Shown piece after piece: positions 38,051 through 48,404 of a stretch of DNA of 64,000 nucleotides (positions within the stretch are counted from its first letter, which is position 1; every line of letters starts with the position of its first letter). The DNA comes from Rotaria sp. Silwood1. Its lineage: Eukaryota > Rotifera > Eurotatoria > Philodinida > Philodinidae. The notes below the pieces were generated by a model that saw only the letters and a program-made list of their open reading frames with translations, did no database searches and had not been told where the DNA came from. Made by a program: the position numbers and the translations under genes. The stretch lies in contig CAJNOP010000495.1 of the NCBI GenBank assembly GCA_905250075.1, positions 1 through 64,000 on the forward strand, read 5' to 3'.

Positions 38051-39169
38051 ACAATATATGTTATCCAAATATAAAAGCATTATTGCAAATATTCTCAACA
38101 TTATCTGCTACTACAGTAATGATAGAAAGGTCGTTTTTTTGTCGATAGGTGTTGAAACCATGATTACTGAATTTTCTAAATTAAAGCAGCCTGTCAACTT
38201 TTGTATTTGATTTTCATGTATGACATTAGGGTTTTGAACAAAACAATTGTTTTCTTTGTTATATTTGAGTTTGTTAATAAAATAACACACTAACTACTTT
38301 ATCTAATAGAACTTAAAACTGTCTTTAAATATCTATTAAGTAAGAAATGTTATTCCTTCCAAAATCTTATATTCCACACCGAAACGTTGTTGATATCTTT
38401 CGACATAGACTTCGAATGAATCTACGTCAACGATCAGAAACAAATTGGCTAATTCAATATTTATTTGCATGTTTATCTTAAAAATATATTTCTAACTCAA
38501 AATTATTTTATTTTATAAATGTTCCTTAAAAAGAAGTATTCTAATTGAATAAAATAAATTAAAAAAGACGTCTATTTATGTACATTACAATCGATTTATT
38601 TCCTTTCTTTATCTAAAACAAAAAAGATTGTTAGATGTTTTCCTTGTCGACAAACGATGAGTCTATATTATTCGATACGATAAGATGAACATATATATAC
38701 TTATTTGAAATTTAACAAACTATTTCTATTGATCTTTTTTATTCAATGGAGATAAAAAAAACATTGATTGTCGACCATTTACCTTACGGTAAACATGTAT
38801 TCAACTTAATAAGAATAATAATGAAAAAGGAACTACCTATTGGCTTCATTCGAACACATAAGTTCTTCAAAAGAGATCAAACAAATGATATTATCTTTTA
38901 TTGAAAAATTAATCATTCAATTAAGATAAACTTCATTCGTCGTATTGAATGAACTATGATGCAAAAGACTTTCTTTAGCTATTTGATACATCTCAGTTGT
39001 TCTTTAATTTTTTTTCTGAACATTCTCTTGCCGAGTAGAAATCAAAATGAGAGAAGACAATTAATATATTGATCATTCGATAGATACTACTCTATTTTTG
39101 TTATTCTTTTAAAATGTATTGTCAGATGTATTAGCTCAATTAGTGAATGGGGTATAATGATTAATAATA

Positions 39170-39350
39170 AATTTATTGAAGAGCCTCAAGATATTGAAAC
39201 CATAATTGAATCAACTTTTATTCTTTGTTGTCGAACAGAAACTCTTGATGAGAGTCACGTGATATTATATAAAAATAATTTTTGTACATTAGGAAAAACA
39301 TGAGATTTATCATTTTATTCTCGTTATTGAAATTATTGGTCGTCTTCATG
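39170..39350 (+). pseudogene. Decayed coding fragment
   Basis: The frame NNKFIEEPQDIETIIESTF continues with ILCCRTETLDESHVILYKNN and FCTLGKT, then hits two TGA codons in quick succession. A protein-like segment in another frame (SDVLAQLVNGV) precedes it, so at least one frameshift separates them. The family is not recognised. Confidence 0.35.
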
Positions 39351-39961
39351 AATGTGATTCTCTTCTTGTGGAACTCATATATATTTTAGAAGAAAACAGC
39401 GAGTGTCAGTTTTAAGTCGAAGTTTTGTGGTTCCCCATTACTAGACATAAGACAGCTCCATATCAGTTTTGATCTTGAGAGTTGTCCCAACAGTTTTTTG
39501 ATAGTTTTTCAGAAGTATATAGATGAGTTTCTCATATCTCTGGATGATTGTCCACGATACCGTTTCTCTTATTTTTTTTGTCTTCATACTATTGATGCTG
39601 ATAATAATTGATGATAGGAAAACAAGATCACAGGTAATACTTTCTCTTGTTAAATACGAATGAGTAGCTATAGCAAGAATATGAAAAGAGAAATGTTGTA
39701 TCACTTAATTTCAAAGCAACTAATAGTAAAATAGCAAAAAAGACAAATGTTACATGATCAGTTCTGTCGAAGAAAAGCATGATGTTCATCTCAAAAGTTA
39801 GAAAATAAGAAACTTTTTTTTGTCTGTAATTCTACTCAACTTTTAAATCACTTACAAAGATTAAGAGCTATATAATATATGACATATTGTTGTATGTTAA
39901 GTATAATGTTCAAGTATGGAAAATTTGTTTGTTCTTGACACAAACATATAACATAAAATAA

Positions 39962-40015
39962 GGGTATGGGTGCAAATGTGAGACAAGGAGATGATACACA
40001 TCCACAACCACACAC
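39962..40015. repeat. GT/CA palindromic repeat 8
   Basis: GGGTATGGGTGCAAATGTG, a purine-rich loop AGACAAGGAGATGAT, then ACACATCCACAACCACACAC. The loop is the complement of the usual pyrimidine-rich one, so this copy is probably inserted in the opposite orientation, yet the G arm still comes first. Confidence 0.7.
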
Positions 40016-40595
40016 TCTCTCGATCACAATCTTTGTCCAAGAGAAGATCAGTAGGATTTTACGAAATGCAATAGGACACGTCAACTTGCAAATTTGAATT
40101 TTGCGACTACGGATTTTTGGACGTCAAGTAGTGTCTTTTATTTGAATGAATTCGAAATCGTGAAGCACAGAAATTTACTTTTTCTACAATTCAATATAAC
40201 TTTTTAGTCTTTGTCACAGACCGTAGTAGTACAACATATGGCAACGTGTTACTCCCTTAAACGTGCCATAGACTCTGATCGACGTTGACTAAGTCTTTAC
40301 GAACGATTAAAGCAATTTCATCGTGTTCCATATTTTAATCCCGTGAGAATTGTAATGAACACTTTTAATCCGAAATGAATACTATAGAGTTTCTATGTAC
40401 AGTGGATAGTTATTCTTATTGATAATTTTTGATAATAGAAAAAAATTGAACGAAGTTGATTCAATTTACAACTGTACAATCAATACAATATTACCCCAAA
40501 TCGATAGAGGTATCGTAAATTTGAGTTTCTTCAGATGCAATGCGATTGACGTTTCCACATCTCAATCGGAAACGAAGCCAGCATTTGAATGGCAG

Positions 40596-41580
40596 TCAAA
40601 TCTTTTTCACTAGGACATGCTTTACTTGATGTCGATAACGTGAGAATGTTGCCATGAAAACATAAAAGTTAACCTAACAGAAAATGAATACAATATCATT
40701 GAGAGGAATATCAAAGATGACTTACTGAGTAGCTAACATAGAAAATTGTAATGGTAACTACTCCAAGTAAACTATTATTAATAGTCGATAAAATTAGTTG
40801 ATCTGGTTGGACAATTATATTAAGTACATATATTCGATATATAGTAAAAGGAAGAATGAAAACTACAAGACAAGCCGCACGAGAAAGAACCATGGCTGTG
40901 AATTGTTGATCAAGTTGACGAAGCATCATTGGAATTTGTCGTCAAACTATTTGACGAACATTTCGAAAACCCAAAATACTGAATAGTGATGCAATAGACA
41001 TGGGTAATACACTCTGTATGATTGGATAGTAAACAGATGAATAGTATCGACTAAAAATCGCAACATATATATTACAGATATTTGAAGATGGTAAATCAAA
41101 GAAAACAATAATTGGAATACCATGCAAGATAATAATCAAAACAATAGCAAATGTAAGATATTTAGCCAAAGTGAGTGTGCTCCGTTGTCTCAAAACGGTT
41201 TGATTATGTGTCGAAAGAAATTGATCCAAAGATGTGCAACACACTGTAAACATAGGTATGAGAGTAAGAACCAAAACGAGATATGCTCTCATTTTACACC
41301 GAACCAGTGACATATTTGTATAATTAATAGCAAATCCATCCATCATAATTCTTGTTGGATAATTGATAAGAAGATGAGCTAAGTTAACAATAGACTCAAA
41401 AATGAAGTAGAAAACAGATGGATTTCCTCGAAAGAGTCGAAGATTGTTTAATACAATGATATTTATTGTGTTACCAATGAGTCCCATCAATAAAATAATA
41501 ACACCAAAATCGATCATACAATGTTCGGATATAGAAATAATTAATTGAACTATTGATGAAGATGACATTATTGGGTTCAC
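40596..41580 (-). pseudogene. Rhodopsin-type GPCR with one in-frame stop
   Basis: Two exons, 40726-41580 and 40596-40673, would give 310 aa if the TGA at 40942-40944 were read through. Seven hydrophobic segments are visible: GVIILLMGLIGNTINIIVL (TM1 with the GN motif), SVFYFIFESIVNLAHLL (TM2), YLVLVLTLIPMFTVCCTSLD (TM3), LTFAIVLIIILHGIPIIVF (TM4), the region around PIIQSVLPMSIASLF (TM5), a TM6 containing VVFILPFTIYRIYVL, and a TM7 ending in FYVFMATFSRYRHQV. The DRY motif is replaced by LDQFL, and NPxxY is absent. The stop lies in the basic third loop (RQIV-stop-RQIP), so CGA to TGA is the simplest origin. Everything else is intact, so the loss is recent, an allele, or a sequence error. The ligand is unknown. 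Confidence 0.8.
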
Positions 41581-41785
41581 TAGAAAAATGCGTGTTTGAT
41601 TCTTATTGTTTATTGTTAACTTTGTTTGATTGGAACAAAGAAATTATGCATGGTTTAAAGTATCTTTGGAACTATTGCTGTTTCGCAGATGAAACTGAGC
41701 ATTTAAAATTGATTGTAATGATGTATGTAATTAGCTAGTCAGCACTTCATCGTCTGTGACTGAAGACAAATACTCTGAGTTACAT

Positions 41786-41793
41786 GTACTTAT
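41786..41793. repeat. Target-site duplication of hAT element (left)
   Basis: GTACTTAT directly before the terminal repeat. An identical 8-mer follows the element at 43623-43630. Eight bases is the hAT duplication size. Confidence 0.85.
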
Positions 41794-42201
41794 CAGGGAT
41801 GGACGAGCCGCGGTGTAAAACCGCCCCGTCCCGCCCCGCCCCGCCCCGCCGCGGGGCGGTGCTAAAACTTGACGGGGCGGGGCGGTGACGGTGCATGACG
41901 AAATTTCGCGGTTTCCCCGCCTTTGTATAACCTTGATTTTTTAAATATACTCAGACCTTTAGAGACATCTTTTAAAAATTTAAAAATTTTTTCACAAAAC
42001 TAATCAGTAAAAAAAGACTTGTTAGCGCAGCTCCAGAGGAGCTAAAATGTGGAACTCACATATATTTTTTTAATTTTTTGTCCTGATGCCTTATTTTTAA
42101 ATTGTAAAATACCTTTTTTCCGAATACGTATGAAATCATTGATATATTATACAAAAAACTAGAGCCTTTAATGCGCTGCTGAGGTTTGTAATGGTGGTGG
42201 T

Positions 42202-43215
42202 CACGGTTACCAGATCGAAAATTAAAAAATCAGAAAAATTTTTCTAAAAATCGGGAAACAGTCGGAATTTTTGTTCTCGAAATCGGAAGAAAATCAGAAA
42301 GTATTTTTCCATGCTTAAATAACTAGTTTATATATTTTCGATAGCTTCAATATCCTTTATCTTGCTTCTGTTCATCTTTTCGAAGCAATACCGGAAATGA
42401 TATTTCATAAAGAATTAAGGGAAATATCGATTACACAATTTACTCATGATTGAGAAATCTACATAAGTAATTTGAACAGGATCACATTCTTTTTATCAAA
42501 AATGCTATAACCAACTTGACGAAACAATAGAATCAGTATTGTAAATTCATACACACACATGCATTTCACAAAACTTATGCAAAAGAAAACTAAGACTTAT
42601 TCTGTATAATGTTCGTTTTTGTTCATACTTTTTTATTAGCTCGAATACTCTTCAAAATATCAGGTTGAGGTAACAGATATTCATAAAAATGTCCACAAGT
42701 ATAAACAGAATTCATTCCGATTTTCAATTCTGCAACAGCTAAATTAGTACCCATACGATTATGATTAATTTTATTATATCTCTGATGAAACAAAAAAAAG
42801 CTCAGAAACGAAAATATCCTTAATTAAAACTATAGTAAACAAACAGAGAAAGTTAGTTCATCGTGATAGAAAGCTGGATCTTAATTGTCTGTAAAACATC
42901 ATAGTTTTATTGGAGGATATGCTTTCAAATCACTGCAGTGTGGTTTGTTGAGTTCATGACGCTTCACTACCCGATAACTATGGTGAAATAGATCGCTATA
43001 TATGTGTGGTGTCGTGTCATGGTTAAACTGTTCTAGAATGTCCTAAGAACTTGAATTCCCAAATAAGACTTCGAAAACCGGAGGAAAATTAGGAAATCTG
43101 AAGGCAATCGGAAAAATATGTTAAAATCGGAAAAATCGGAACGTCAGAAAGTCGTTGGAGAAACTTTCAAAAAATCACAATTTTTCCTGCCGTATCGGAA
43201 GATCTGGCAACCCTG
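42202..43215. mobile_element. Nested hAT-like repeat unit
   Basis: Inside the larger element a second inverted pair occurs: CACGGTTACCAGATCG at 42202 and CAGGGTTGCCAGATCTTCCG (reverse complement of the right end, 43215). Both ends are followed inward by blocks of AAATCGGAAA-type repeats (about 42240-42300 and 43075-43145). CAGGGTTGCCAG is a common hAT terminus. No clean 8-bp duplication abuts it. TGTAATGG occurs at 42187-42194 and 43227-43234, a few bases outside, and could be a displaced duplication. It contains the exon-like segment at 42623-42781. Confidence 0.6.
42623..42781 (-). pseudogene. Exon-like segment carried inside the transposon
   Basis: On the minus strand, directly after a strong acceptor (a long T tract, then TTTCATCAG), the frame RYNKINHNRMGTNLAVAELK continues with IGMNSVYTCGHFYEYLLPQP and DILKSIRANKKV to a TGA, 53 codons with no interruption. 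It looks like the last exon of a host gene. I do not recognise the protein. Because it lies between the subterminal repeats of the nested unit, it may be a captured host fragment. A spurious frame of this quality is possible but unlikely. Confidence 0.45.
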
Positions 43216-43691
43216 AGTGGAGTGTCTGTAATGGGGTGCGGGAAGGGAGAGAGCCGCCAAACCTCGAACTTAAAAGTTATAATCACTATTTTATTCGAAA
43301 ATATACGTGAGTTCCACAAAATGAGTGACTGTATTATAATTGCCTTTCATTTTCATATATTTATTTTTTTCTATTTCGGAACGATGTTTATGCATTTAAA
43401 ATATGCCTCTTCATCTCATGAAATGAAATAGCCATTATGAAAATTTAATGAAAAATTTGCCAATAAATAGTTTTTTAAAACATATTTTTGACGGGGCGGG
43501 GCGGGGCGGGGCGGTGGCGGTTTCAATGCTAAACAGGCGGGGCGGTGGCGGTGCGGAACTTTATCAGCGGTGCGGGACGGGGCGGTGACGGTGCGACTTT
43601 TTTGCTGACTCGTCCATCTCTGGTACTTATCTTTCAAATTTTCTGGATTTTTATTCATGAAAATGTAAAGAACATCTATAAATAATTGATT

Positions 43692-43860
43692 TATAGAAGT
43701 TCACTAATCATGAAAAAAAAGTTTTACAAATCAATGCTTCTATGCCAACTTTTAGAAAAGAAACGCTATTTTTGCGAATAAACGCAATTTTTCAATCCAA
43801 TTAAGGTTATTTAAAACATTGTTCGAATGCATTCGATTTGATGCGTTCGATGTAATTATT
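43692..43860. repeat. Dispersed repeat family A, copy 1
   Basis: This shares long stretches with 46362-46595: AGAAGTTCACTAATCATGAAA versus AGAAGTTCATTATTCATGAAA, then AACGCTTC-like and TTTTAG-AAAA stretches, and finally ATCCAATTAA..TATTTAAAACAT..TTCGAATGC. Its class is unknown; it has no visible coding capacity. Confidence 0.65.
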
Positions 43861-44031
43861 TATCTATGCACTTCTATGCAGAAACATTAACGGTCAAAAC
43901 ACTTTCAGATTAACAGTTTTTAATCGTGTTTTTGATGACTGATGAAGTATTTTTCATGAAGTGAATAATTTCGATGAAAACGACTAATCATAACTAACAA
44001 ACATTTCATATAAAAGATTATTTGGAAAATG

Positions 44032-44530
44032 TACAGCATGTTCAAAACGTTCTTATCTAAAAAATAGTTTTTCGTATAACATTATTATAGGTCGAACTCT
44101 ATCAGCTGATTTTTTTTGCATTATAGATAAAACTATCAAGTTTTTACTTCTATTGTATTACTCAGCGTTTCTTTTTTAATTGTTTCTATTTGTAGAATTA
44201 CTCTGATCTCAAAATTTTTAAAATGCCGAGGAATTGCTGTATAGAAATTAGTTTTGATGCGTTCTAAAAAAAAGAAATCGAATGGTGTCAAGTCAAAATT
44301 CAAGCAATTTAAAAACAAAACACTGTAATATTATTATGAAATCTGAAAAAAGCTATATTCTTGTATCTCGACCACGAGCAACTATCTTACAGAGCACTTT
44401 TATAGTTTTATCGTAGAAATAAAATCTTGATGGTATCACCTATAGTGCAAAAAGTCAGCTGATAAATGTCTATTAATATTGATGTTATACGAAAAAAACT
44501 TTTTCTTAGGATTTTTTGAAACATCCTGTA
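44032..44530. mobile_element. Tc1/mariner-type MITE
   Basis: Inverted arms of about 110 bases. The left begins TACAGCATGTTCAAAAC at 44032, the right, read as its complement, begins TACAGGATGTTTCAAAAAAT at 44530. The arms share TTTTTCGTATAACAT, TATCAGCTGA and GCA-TATAG..AT-A..ATCAAG. The element proper is 44034-44528 with TA on both sides, the target duplication of Tc1/mariner elements. The ~500-base length and lack of a transposase frame make it a MITE. Confidence 0.8.
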
Positions 44531-44972
44531 AATGCTTTATGGTGACCTCTGAAAATAATTACTGCATGGAAATTTATAGGGATTCTCAAAGCAAAATAGC
44601 GTTCTTAGACTAACCCGTTTTCTCTATCTTCAATGTCAAAAATCGAAATTTATCTAACCTCATGCATTTTAATTTTAAATATTATATCTTGTTGTTCATA
44701 TGCCAGGCTCCTGAATTCTCAAATGTTGTTTTCAATAAATGGATGTATCGCCGTGAAGGAATAAGTATTCTCTTATAAGAAGATTTTATGTTTATTCAAT
44801 TTATAATGAAGACCTGAAGTTTCATATTTTATTGATGAATTAGATTGTTCGGTGAACATACATTGAATTATTACGATCAACGCAAAATTTGGTGAAAGAC
44901 AAGGATGTGCCATTAATTATTTCACAAGTTTCTAACACTTATAAAACTACAATCAGAGTTCCACTTACTGAC

Positions 44973-45236
44973 CATATTCTATTGAATATGCAGTACTAAA
45001 TTTGTCTTTATCTACACCAGTTCGTAATATCAATACTTAAAGAAAAAAGAATTTAATCAAAAACAACCACAATATTCTACTAGAATTAAGAACTATCGCA
45101 AGCTTCTAATCTATTCTGAAAATGACAGTGGCATCTCTATGGACGTATTTCTATTTACCTTCATCTTGAATTATGAGATTTTCTGTAACATATTCATCAG
45201 TCAAAACTTGAAATTTATTATTGTAATTAGTTAAAA
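44973..45236 (-). pseudogene. Two linked exons of an unidentified gene
   Basis: Minus-strand exons 45159-45236 (LTNYNNKFQVLTDEYV then TENLIIQDEG) and 44973-45035 (VLILRTGVDKDKFSTAYSIEYG) have good GT-AG borders and matching phase. I find no continuation on either side: upstream sequence has stops in all frames, and downstream lie mobile elements. The nearest exon-like piece (42623-42781) is in the wrong phase. They are probably remains of a gene broken up by insertions. The family is not recognised. Confidence 0.4.
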
Positions 45237-46361
45237 CTATAACTATCTCAACCAATTTATCGTATAAGCGTACTAGTTACAAACTTCTTTCATCCAAGGC
45301 TTACACTAAAGAACAATTGTTGCAACACTGCTAACAGAACTTTTCAAAAAAGCTAACCATTACTGATGATATGCCGAGTGCCGTATTCGTTTTTTTTATT
45401 TTGAAAAGCTTTCATCAGATTTGAGTATGTTTAATCTTATATATGCAATAAGATTATGCATTACTGATACTGACACGTTTACTAATTCTTAGTATAAACT
45501 AGAAGTTAAGTTGATAGGTAACCTAGGCAACTACTCTGTAGATGAGATAAAATACAAAGCAGCATATGCAAAAAGACACAAGGCAAATGCAACAGAAGGA
45601 GAGAGAAAAAATTCTCTTGTTTTTTCTTCGTCTGTTGGTTGGAAATAAAAGTCAGAGTAAATAAATATTGTTTCAAATAATGAACTATATTTCAATCTAG
45701 TGAAGAGACATAGAGATAAAATTAGAAACGACTAATTAATGAAAATTAATGGAACGACTGAACTCGAACTTATTTTATACTCTCTTCGTACATGTTATGC
45801 TGGCTACTCATTGATATATCCATTTCTAAAAGAAAAAAATAGGAAAATATTTTTGATATGAGATTATTCCGCATCTATCTTTGTTCAGCATATCAGTTTG
45901 TTATAGTGTCATTGTAGCAAATGAAAGATCAGCTTGATTCTCACCCTTATGAGATATTAGCAAAGAGCGAAATGATCTTCCGTATCCCTGATACCTTGTT
46001 GAGAATATATGGGAAGAAAACATTTAAAACCATGATGGAAACGTAATGCGAAGAGTATTCTCAGTTAGCTTATTGCACTTTTTGTTGCTTTGACTTCGAT
46101 TATAAGTAATAGAAAAGATTTCGATGAATTATACTATATAAATGTACTGCAGCATAGTTAAACTAACCAGTTACTGAGAATATAGTTATTATTTAATTTT
46201 TCAAATTATAACTTATTTTCCGTTTGGTTAAAATTCAGATGCTTTATATGCACTTCTCATTGTTTACTATTTGTTTGGGTAAAGTCAGGAACACTGGAAG
46301 AACATTTATAAATATTGGAGTCATAGAAACTTGTGTTCAGCATAATGATATCTATTTAGAG

Positions 46362-46595
46362 AAGTTCATTATTCATGAAAGATAATTAGTGCAAAACAAC
46401 GCTTCCACTCCAAATTTTAGGAAAAAAACTATTTTTTCATTTACAAGCATTCTTTTTTATTTGCAGCGGCTCTTTTCAACTTAAAATCTCATCTAAAAAC
46501 ATCATTTGAGCCTGTTCATGAAAGAACACGATTTTTCTATCCAATTAACGCTATTTAAAACATCATTCGAATGCCCGTGATGTATTATTTTTTCT
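46362..46595. repeat. Dispersed repeat family A, copy 2
   Basis: Second copy of the repeat at 43692-43860, longer because of an inserted ~60-base segment. It ends in the shared block ATCCAATTAACGCTATTTAA..TTCGAATGC. The copies have the same orientation, about 2.7 kb apart. Confidence 0.65.
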
Positions 46596-47350
46596 ATGTA
46601 ATTAAATTCTATTTTTTGCAACTTTTGTTACTCAAAACAACAAATGCATTGTTTACGAATATATTAGAATACAGTGTGAAGCCAAATGAATATTTGTATT
46701 CGTATTTTTAGTAAAAACATTTCTTCATGAAAAAATATCTGATAATATATAGACAAAGTTTTAGTAATATCACACTAAACAATAATGAGTATGCCAGTAT
46801 AGATGCTCGTTTCTGTATTCTCTCAATATTGTGGTCAAGGTTCATTATTACCAAGCCTTGTTCTTTTTTAAAGATTCATCACTTGATTCGCTACAAAATC
46901 CTCAGGAGAAAGACCAGATCTTTAATATTGCAAGACACCAAAATATCCACCTAACACATATAAAAAATAATCTGTTTTGCCTCTCTTCGTTGGAGTTTCA
47001 AGTTAACAAAAGTAACTAACTAGCAAGTTTGTAGCTCTAATAAAATTCTGACTTTTGCCTACATTTGTAAAAGCTTTGCATCAATATCTACCACGTAAAT
47101 GAATTCATTCTTTTAGGGCTCTCAGAAAAAGTTGCATAAGTCGACCAACCATGCATCTTTATAACACAGCTTTATTTCAGTTTAAGGAAAAATGAATGGT
47201 GCATCACAGTGAAACGTCAACATTTGAATTGACCTTTTTGTTTGGCCAAATTGTTGAAAATTAACAAAGTCTAAACGAATTAAAGTACGAATTCTTTCAA
47301 AAATATATTCGATCAAGATGGGAAAGTTATAGATAACATGATACCGAAAT

Positions 47351-47949
47351 CAGAACACTCCCGACGACAAAAATAAGTACCTATTCCATTTCATTTTTTC
47401 AATACTTAAAGTGTTGTATTAAAAAACAAAACATACCACAAGATGCAGCGCGAAAAGCTCTACAATATACCAAGAACAGCTTATTTTATAGTTGCACATT
47501 TTGTTTTCAAAATGGACAAAATTTAAACGCTTCGGAAAAATAATTTTTTGGTACAGAGCGAATTCGTTTTCCTATTTCATCTATTAATGAATCATTGTTT
47601 TTAACTTTATTCTATTGCATATTTTTGTAATTGAAACACATATCGATTGACGCAAATTCGGTCATCGATTATGGCCTTCTATATGACTCATTAACCGAAG
47701 CAATAAGAAAAAGAATTCATTGTGTACCAAAACATAATCGTGTTCGTGCTGTCAAAAACTAATCGCATAGAATTTTGTCCATCTTGAAAACAAAAAGTGC
47801 AATTATAAAATAATTTGTTCTTTGTATATTGTAGTTCTTTTCATGCTGTATCTTGAGGCATATTTTGTTTTTCTTTTTAATACAACGTATTAAGTATTGA
47901 AAAAATAAAATGGAAAAGGTACTTACATTTGTCTTTGGGACACTCTGTC
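47351..47949. mobile_element. Element with ~200-bp inverted arms
   Basis: Left arm 47351-47577 and right arm 47713-47949 are inverted copies, roughly 80 % alike by eye. Shared blocks include TAAGTACC, TTTTTTCAATACTTAA, TTGTATTAAAAA, TTGTTTTCAAAATGGACAAA (TTGTTTTCAAGATGGACAAA in the complement) and TTTTGGTACA. The termini (ACTCCCGACGACA left, GTGTCCCAAAGACA right) resemble the TGTCCCAAA-type ends of some Tc1/mariner elements. TCAGA occurs on both sides and may be a target duplication. The ~135-base centre has no coding capacity. It is a foldback or MITE-like element of uncertain class. Confidence 0.75.
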
Positions 47950-48027
47950 AGATTTTGTTTTCCTAAAAAATAATCGTATAATGTATTTTATAATTTTTAA
48001 CTAAATATCTAGTGTTCCATAGTTAGA

Positions 48028-48111
48028 GGGTATGTGTAGATGTGGATGTGAGTGGATGCGGAAATGAATGTGGGGCTCTTCTCTTGGCTCACACCACACC
48101 TACACTCACCC
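48028..48111. repeat. GT/CA palindromic repeat 9
   Basis: GGGTATGTGTAGATGTGGAT and GTGAGTGGATGCGG, a spacer with GTGGGGCTCTTCTCTTGGCTC, then ACACCACACCTACACTCACC. The loop contains the CTTCTCTT element also found in repeats 5 and 13. Confidence 0.75.
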
Positions 48112-48357
48112 TTGTCTATAAAACCTAAAAGGGTTCATAAGTATACGTTCTTCCTGTATACCCGCGGAAACTTCATTTTTTTGGTTAAGTAACTTGTTAA
48201 ACTTTCTGGTAAATTCAGTAATTAACTGATTCTTTTAGAATATAAGAGTTTTCTATACAGTGTTTATGTTGTGTCGTTCTTCTTCTGAAATTAATAGCAG
48301 GCAAACGGTATTGACAAAATGAAATTGCTGAAAGATGAATGAAAATTCATTCTATTT

Positions 48358-48404
48358 GGGTGTGGGTGTAGTTTTTCTCTCAGCACACACGAACACACCC
48401 ACAC
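48358..48404. repeat. GT/CA palindromic repeat 10
   Basis: A compact, well-matched copy: GGGTGTGGGTGTAG, pyrimidine loop TTTTTCTCTC, then AGCACACACGAACACACCCA and CACC. Confidence 0.8.

Larger units (their letters stand above)
37053..40595. other. Gene-poor region with gene fragments
   Basis: No intact gene in 3.5 kb. It contains a decayed minus-strand fragment (37606-37857), a 43-codon frame at 38348 (MLFLPKSYIPHRNVVDIF...), decayed plus-strand coding at about 39170-39350, a GT/CA palindrome at 39962-40015 and a very weak one at about 37437-37480. Confidence 0.45.
41794..43622. mobile_element. Non-autonomous hAT transposon with GC-rich subterminal repeats
   Basis: The ends are imperfect inverted repeats, CAGGGATGGACGAG on the left and CAGAGATGGACGAG (reverse complement of the right). 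They start with CAG and are flanked by identical 8-bp duplications GTACTTAT, the classic hAT signature. Just inside both ends are striking GC blocks made of CCGCCCCG / CGGGGCGG units (about 41818-41930 and 43491-43595), unlike the AT-rich surroundings and typical of hAT subterminal transposase-binding repeats. A further inverted pair, ATGTGGAACTCAC at about 42047 and its complement near 43306, lies inside. I find no transposase, so it would depend on an enzyme made elsewhere. A second repeat-bounded unit is nested inside. Identical duplications suggest recent insertion. Confidence 0.88.
45261..48027. other. Gene-free region
   Basis: I see no gene here. It contains dispersed repeat A copy 2 and the inverted-arm element at 47351-47949. 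The other open frames are short and AT-driven. Confidence 0.5.

Noticed and set aside
43416..43658. 80-codon Pro/Arg-rich minus frame
   Set aside because: It is a translation of the GC-rich subterminal array of the hAT element.
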